A stretch of DNA of 21,681 bases, taken from the NCBI GenBank assembly GCA_963922585.1, contig CAWUIK010000050.1:1-21681 (forward strand), given 5' to 3'. This document shows, piece by piece, positions 19,601 through 21,681 of the stretch (position 1 is the stretch's first letter; every line of letters begins with the position of its first letter). Under the pieces are notes generated by a model. It was not told the origin of the DNA. It was given only the letters and a program-made list of their open reading frames with translations, and ran no database searches. The position numbers were made by a program, and so were the translations under genes. The stretch is from Parvicella sp963922585. GTDB taxonomy: Bacteria; Bacteroidota; Bacteroidia; Flavobacteriales_D; Parvicellaceae.

Positions 19601-21681
19601 TCCTGTCCAACTATAGGAGTAATTACCAGCCACTGTTCCTCCGATTGGAGTTATACTAATTGCTCCAGTAGCATTTCCAAAACAATCCACGTTGGTTACC
19701 GTTGAATTATCTAATGACAATGGGGAAGGTTCTATTATTGAAATTACTGAAACTTCCTGACAAAGATTAGCATCAGTAACAATAAGTGTATAATCATCAG
19801 CACAAAGTCCAAAAATATCTTCTGAAGTAGAAGAGAAATTAGTTAAAGCGGTTCCTGTCCAAGAAACGTTATATGGTGCGACACCACCTGTAACAGATAT
19901 TTGAATAGCTCCAGAACATACTGAATTACACAATAAATCAGATTGATTATCAATTGTAATGATTGGAGGCGTAATGGTTCCTATAGTTTCTTGACCAGAA
20001 ACCAAACATCCATTCGCATCAGTTACAGTGACGTCATAAACACCTGTTTCTAAACCAGTGAGATTTATGCTTGAACTAGTAAACCCATTAGGACCTGTCC
20101 AACTTATATTATAGCCTGCTCCAGGAGTACCTCCAGCAACTGTTACTGAAGCGGTTCCATTGTTAATACCACAACCAGTATTGGTACTTGAAGTTGAAAT
20201 AGTTAATTCATCTGGTTCTGATACTACAAAAGTTGTATCATTAGTACATCCATTGTCGTCTGTCGCTGTAAGAGTGTAAGAGCCTTCACACAAGTTATTT
20301 ATATTAGCAACATTTGTAGCCCCTCCATAGCAGCCTGGCACAGGATTCCAATTGTATCCATAATCAGCGGCAACAGTTCCTCCTGATACAGAAATATTCA
20401 AAGAAGCATTATTCGCTCCAAAACAATCGATATCAGTGAAAGTAGAATTGTTAAAAAAGATAGAGTCTGGCTCAATTATCGTAAAGCAAGAGTCCGCTGC
20501 TAGTGTACATCCATTGTCATCCTGAATGTTTACACAATATGTCCCTACAAGTAATGCTACTAAGTTTTGGTTGTCATCAAAATCTCCTGATCCATCGTTG
20601 TCCCAGTCGTAAGAATAGTTTCCTGCAACCGTTCCTCCAGAGGGAACAATTGATACAGTTCCATCAGGAACACCATTACAAGTCAAATCTGTTCCCGTTA
20701 TAGTTAAACTAAGTAAATTAGGCTCTGTTAAATCAATTACTGTTTGCTGGTTACAATTATTAGCATCTGTAACAGTTGCTGTGTAAGAACCTGGTTCAAG
20801 ATTGGTTGGGTTTAAATCATCTTGAGCAGGTGTTGTAGAAGTATTTGAAGTCCAAGTAACAGTCAATGGTGCACTACCTCCAGAAATGGAAACGTTAATT
20901 TCTCCATTGTTTGCACCAAAACAATCAATATCTTGTTGTGTTGCTGAAATGTTTAATTCATCTGGTTCAACAACTTGAAATATAGTATCATTCGTACATC
21001 CATTATCATCTGTTGCCGTTACAATGTAGGTTCCTTCACATAAATTCGAAATGTTTTGTAAAGTTGTACTACCTCCGTAACAACCTGGAACAGGATTCCA
21101 TAAAAAATCATAGTTTCCTGCTTCTGTACCTCCTGTTACATTAAGATTTACGCTTCCGTCATTTGCTCCAAAACAACTGATGTCAGAAAATGTACTTCCA
21201 TTAAAGAATATAGAGTCTGGTTCGATAATCGTATAACAAGAGTCTGCCACTAAAGTACATCCATTATCATCTTGAATATTTACACAATAAGTTCCTGCTA
21301 GAAGATTGTTCAAATCTTGCGTATCATCAAAATCTCCAGATGCGTCATTATCCCAGTCAAAAAGGTAGTTTCCAGCAACAGTTCCACCAGTTATGTTAGA
21401 TAAATTTACTTGTCCATTAGGTACTCCATTACAAGTTAGGTCAACTCCATTTATTTCCAAACTCAAAGGATCAGGTTCTTCAATATCTATTGTTATCGAA
21501 AATGTACAGTTGTTGTTATCTTCTACCGTTGCGGTATAACTTCCAGGACCAAGGTTTGTAGGATTTGATGTGCTAAAGCCGGTAATTGGTGTAGATCCTC
21601 CAGACCATGTTATACTGAAAGGTGGTGTGCCATCAACAAGAGTAATCTCTATTTCACCATCATTTGCACCAAAACAAGAAA
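10631..21681 (-). CDS. Giant SprB-repeat surface adhesin with type IX type B sorting domain (5' partial)
   Basis: The frame is open from the right edge to the TAA at 10631: at least 3682 residues, with the start outside the window. The TTG at 21466 is internal, because the upstream codons continue the same repeat with no stop. By hand the protein splits into about 43 SprB-type units of 72-86 residues: a DxxCFGxxxG opening, a GGTxPYxYxW core, GTYxVTVTDxNGC, and a linker usually ending in EP. Two Ig/PKD-like domains (NAGPD near 11380, NAGED near 11130) and the CHU_C sorting domain follow. The family includes SprB, the mobile adhesin of gliding F. johnsoniae. It should be exported by the Sec and type IX systems and displayed on the cell surface, with the downstream PorP/SprF protein as partner. 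Each unit has two or four cysteines. Ligand and true gliding role are unknown. Confidence 0.93.
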   Translation of the reverse strand, partial: SCFGANDGEIEITLVDGTPPFSITWSGGSTPITGFSTSNPTNLGPGSYTATVEDNNNCTFSITIDIEEPDPLSLEINGVDLTCNGVPNGQVNLSNITGGTVAGNYLFDWDNDASGDFDDTQDLNNLLAGTYCVNIQDDNGCTLVADSCYTIIEPDSIFFNGSTFSDISCFGANDGSVNLNVTGGTEAGNYDFLWNPVPGCYGGSTTLQNISNLCEGTYIVTATDDNGCTNDTIFQVVEPDELNISATQQDIDCFGANNGEINVSISGGSAPLTVTWTSNTSTTPAQDDLNPTNLEPGSYTATVTDANNCNQQTVIDLTEPNLLSLTITGTDLTCNGVPDGTVSIVPSGGTVAGNYSYDWDNDGSGDFDDNQNLVALLVGTYCVNIQDDNGCTLAADSCFTIIEPDSIFFNNSTFTDIDCFGANNASLNISVSGGTVAADYGYNWNPVPGCYGGATNVANINNLCEGSYTLTATDDNGCTNDTTFVVSEPDELTISTSSTNTGCGINNGTASVTVAGGTPGAGYNISWTGPNGFTSSSINLTGLETGVYDVTVTDANGCLVSGQETIGTITPPIITIDNQSDLLCNSVCSGAIQISVTGGVAPYNVSWTGTALTNFSSTSEDIFGLCADDYTLIVTDANLCQEVSVISIIEPSPLSLDNSTVTNVDCFGNATGAISITPIGGTVAGNYSYSWTGDNSFSSINQNVNGLLPGTYCVDVIDDNGCSFNADSCFVISEPTQLFIDNLSSTDAQCNVPNGSVSVVASGGSIVADYSYSWVSLSNPAPPGNIGTTATVNNVLNDTYTVTVTDDNGCSVEGSVSVQPTNGPAVSIDNVSDVTCAGASNGSISTTSTGGTGTLTYSWSSIPAGLPNPNPGDVSNLFGIPGGTYVVTVTDGAACNTQQVVVINEPNPIVITSNITDANCFGDNGLIDITVSGGTVAADYGYDWDHNGGATFNDPQDLSFIAGTYNVSVIDDNSCVANFGPFTINEPSEITLTTSSTQSTCLVNNGTVSVVASNGTPGNPPNEYLYVWTDVNATQVGNAATASNLFAGCYDVTVTENRPNGCSVTTTECVSDINGPTLTETFTNPTCNSGSDGEILLDVVSPIGGVTFVWTALNGSAINPNNTSEDLSGIEADEYSVVATDANGCVIGLSVILTEPDAIDVTATITSPLCSSSLDGSITIDNINNANLPIASTTWTGPNGFTSATQNISGLAIGQYCVTIIDNLGCQLDTCFTLSAPNGISISTSSLPTDCNAPTGQVSVTANGGIPAYSFDWTGPGGPYSGEIISGLDVGNYTIVVTDFNGCTATAIQAVVASNAPVVSVDNVNDVDCFGNATGSIFVSLTGGVPNYTYDWDNLPGTNNPEDQTNLLAGTYTLIVTDNAGCTTPPEIVTIEEPLTALTIIGNSTNLLCFGGGTGQIDATVSGGTPNYTYTWSESGNIFATSTNGTGLSTVTGLDALTYELSVTDANGCIAVDNFTLTEETEIVLTVGNIDASCGNSDGGVSVIAVGGNDGITYNYDWIDFNTGINVGNSATVNGLPQGTYQVSVTDLNGCSVNDFATISDVGGPDVVSASTDVFCFGDANGNIDITVTGNPNFNFTWNGPNGFASTQEDLTGLEAGNYTLAVTDINGCVTNDVILVSGPNSPLAVSGIESNLNCFEDASGEIDITIVGGTPNYIVSWSGPNGFNASVQDINGLEEGTYIVDITDNNGCQLNGNNFSITQPDEITLSTNIVEPSCGLSDGSLTVNVVGGTITTDYNYVWTNVTQGIVLPDTDNDITNIDAGNYQVDITDDNGCFISEVISVNNDQAPNITVNSINVDCFGNATGALNITVNGTPPNTYTYDWDIDGTGDFDDNQNLSNLVAGTYNLTVLEDPTGCISVASGTITEPIVLDLTSNANDLLCFNDNTGGLDITVTGGTSPYNFDWDNLPGSNDPEDQPNINAGTYQITVTDNNGCVIIDAYTITEPLEIDITAIITNNDCFGDAQGDIDVTVADGVAPYQFSWDTGSTNEDESLLSAGNYLFSVTDFNGCTRDSLFTITEPNQVIFDATVVDANCNLSDGDITTNVSGGTLTSPDYTYDWQFGGSSIANTADILGQPAGTYTFFVTDDNLCTADTTISISNINAPTITLDNIVDVTCFGDNNGQINVTITGGTAPYTYLWNPNGISQQEDLTNAEAGTYTLEVTDAAGCIAIQGNLTVNTPSILSASITENDATCGLCNGTASVVANGGNGNYSFVWSSGTTGSNESNLCAGVYTVAISDNLGCTINENVAINNIGGPTGETIISTDVSCGGGNDGTATVTATGGVAPYTYFWPHNGFTNATQNNLTAGTYFVEMTDNNNCIRIAQVDIQEPTTISISSVINPSTCLNADGDITITTSGGVSPLSINWTNPGGQTTPGISGLSAGVYSVTVSDNNGCSVSQNFTITDINAPQITLTPNDVLCFGGATGSITSTTNGALGVMDYQWLDATASPILGEINDNIQNVITGTYTLQGTDAGTGCITLVSATLSEPSDLILSIPNTVDASCDISCDGQATAIVAGGTFGYTYLWTNGETSSTVNNLCVGVNTVTITDANGCEIQQTILIEENFQLTVTVVPTDATCGDCNGQAVVTPSGGSGNYNILWSDGSIGLSNTGLCAGLYPFNVTDQTTGCNIQMDATINNIGGPTGETVNITNVTCNNGNDGAAQVLPTGGVTPYNYVWLGQGNMTNQIIGVSAGTYNLQVSDANGCIRMVPVSIEEPDAPIVQSIINNGTCGGADGSITLIVNGSSSPYSYNWISGPSAFGSTNDAETGLLPGVYVIEITDAAGCIYSENISLGTTNGPALTISNTDENCFGLGDGTATVVATGNGPFNYLWTSGGNSDTETGLSQGQYFVTVTDNLGCVSNASANISSPDELILGLPNVQDASCDIACDGSASLIVSGGTVNYSFVWSGGQTSQTATGLCVGVNNVTITDANGCETQTSVIVDFSNNLTSTVVPNDAACGECDGEASVTPSGGSGNYTITWFDNTTGLSHNNLCAGIYPYTVTDNTNGCQTDLDVTINNIGGPDNETIVVTDVTCLNGNDGSATVTPSGGTAPYQLLWVPTGQSTNTLSNVPAGTYNLEVIDANNCTRVVPVTIGEPDGMDIQFIANGANCNSSDGAITLVVSNGVTPINYNWSGPGGFTSTNSSEDNLAAGLYTITVTDNTGCSQVDNIPLSSSTPPQATITNTDVSCFGLADGSLTAVGAGLDFEWEDGTIGANFNGLSSGQYFVTVSDPITGCISVSSGIVNEPDSIALGVQFAADPLCNGDCNGELNAIADGGTLPYAYAWSSSANTTYNETGLCDGTTTLTVTDANGCNTSTDVTLTEPTTITIVVDNTVDATCVNSQDGAIDISASGGTGVLSYSWITNPASAFTSTDEDLTNLNPTTYELTVTDENGCTQIESIGLDTLFIILANAGPDTSLCLNNCIVIQGSAVAPGVPVYEWNAVPATTPLSDADTVEVCPLGVGITQYTLTVTDANCTHTDTVNVEMYPLPLVNAGEDIEDVLGTTVTLGGAPTGLVGSVYFWTPNTNFLSANDSTLSNPQIELLTEMDYYVFVTDTNGCSNSDTINVRPIPQIAFPNGFTPNGDGVNDDWQIDYIDQFPESVVEVYNRWGQMLFRSVGYTQRWDGRYNGEELPVGTYYYIIELNDPLFPDTYSGPITIMR
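10634..10897 (-). other. Type IX secretion type B C-terminal (gliding-motility-associated) sorting domain
   Basis: The last 88 residues of the adhesin carry the family signature FPNGFTPNGDGVND, then a VEVYNRWGQMLF segment, WDGRYNGEELPVGTYYY and a final GPITIMR. This CHU_C/TIGR04131-type domain marks type B cargo, which usually depends on a PorP/SprF-like partner for secretion or attachment. Confidence 0.95.
11609..15049 (-). repeat. Three-copy higher-order repeat of five SprB units
   Basis: Units 28-32, 33-37 and 38-42 (counted from the right edge) repeat in the same order: copies at 13892-15049, 12749-13891 and 11609-12748 (1158, 1143 and 1140 bp). First units open ATCGLC, ATCGDC and AACGEC and contain NNIGGP; second units share the CxxGNDG opening; fourth units open with LCFGG, NCFGL and SCFGL; fifth units carry CDISCDG, CDIACDG and CNGDCNG. 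Divergence between copies is substantial. Confidence 0.8.
15751..21681 (-). repeat. Three-unit-period SprB repeat array
   Basis: Over the first 24 units, corresponding first-cysteine codons recur every third unit, with top coordinates 21676, 20923, 20173, 19432, 18679, 17929, 17200, 16477 and 15748 (spacings 753, 750, 741, 753, 750, 729, 723 and 729 bp). Units 1-3 and 4-6 are the clearest duplicate: both middle units carry a DWDND.SGDFDD stretch and DSCxTIIEPDSIFF, and both third units carry NPVPGCYGG. From unit 7 each third unit has a non-CFG opening and a G/A-P linker in place of EP. Confidence 0.7.

Noticed and set aside
21464..21466. TTG codon as the start of the giant adhesin
   Set aside because: The frame stays open to the right edge and the upstream codons encode another complete-looking SprB unit, so this is an internal leucine and the gene is simply cut by the window.
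10631..21681. CRISPR or DNA-level satellite array
   Set aside because: The regular spacing of about 240 bp comes from protein repeats: there are no identical short repeats with unique spacers, and the whole stretch is one open reading frame.
1..21681. Mobile element or genomic-island boundaries
   Set aside because: No transposase, integrase, tRNA-flanked direct repeats or terminal inverted repeats were found; composition looks even by eye across the window.

Overview
The window is AT-rich DNA from a member of the Bacteroidota, most likely a flavobacterium-like, probably aquatic species. Three things point there: a PorP/SprF-family type IX secretion protein beside a giant SprB-repeat adhesin that ends in a gliding-motility/type B sorting domain; several TAnnTTTG-type -7 promoter boxes; and family content typical of that phylum (GWxTD lipoprotein, C-terminal chorismate mutase fused to DAHP synthase, CotH plus lamin-tail surface protein). 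No species can be named from the sequence alone.

Layout. 1-2100 (+): 3' part of a CotH-kinase/lamin-tail protein with a C-terminal membrane anchor, cut by the left edge. 2206-3648 (+): aldehyde dehydrogenase of the hydroxymuconic/aminomuconic semialdehyde type, with its own promoter. 3740-4831 (+): DAHP synthase-chorismate mutase with a TTG start. 4829-5037: short spacer holding a 7-bp tandem repeat and an 8-bp repeat. 5038-6039 (-): LuxE/PaaK-like acyl-activating protein. 6062-9194 (+): tight four-gene run (lipoprotein, GWxTD lipoprotein, rlmB, DUF6265-like exported protein) with start/stop overlaps or 10-bp gaps. 9225-9662 (+): queD with its own promoter box. 9659-10588 (-): PorP/SprF protein, converging on queD with a 4-nt overlap. 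10631 to beyond 21681 (-): one uninterrupted reading frame of at least 3682 codons, half of the window, the 3' part of a giant adhesin.

The adhesin is the notable object. Hand-splitting gives about 43 SprB-type units of 72-86 residues, then two Ig/PKD-like domains and the sorting domain. The units are not a simple tandem series: the N-terminal side follows a three-unit period (about 720-753 bp) and the C-terminal side a five-unit period (1158, 1143 and 1140 bp, three copies). Every unit carries exactly two or four cysteines, the extra ones arriving as pairs in three fixed placements. The PorP/SprF gene 42 bp downstream on the same strand is its probable dedicated secretion/anchoring partner, as sprF is for sprB in gliding flavobacteria.

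The other genes are mostly housekeeping metabolism (shikimate pathway, queuosine or pterin synthesis, rRNA methylation) plus envelope lipoproteins. No rRNA, tRNA, insertion sequence, CRISPR array or integrase was seen, and no gene-free stretch exceeds 300 bases. I found no convincing wholly new system; the repeat architecture of the adhesin is the best candidate for something undescribed.
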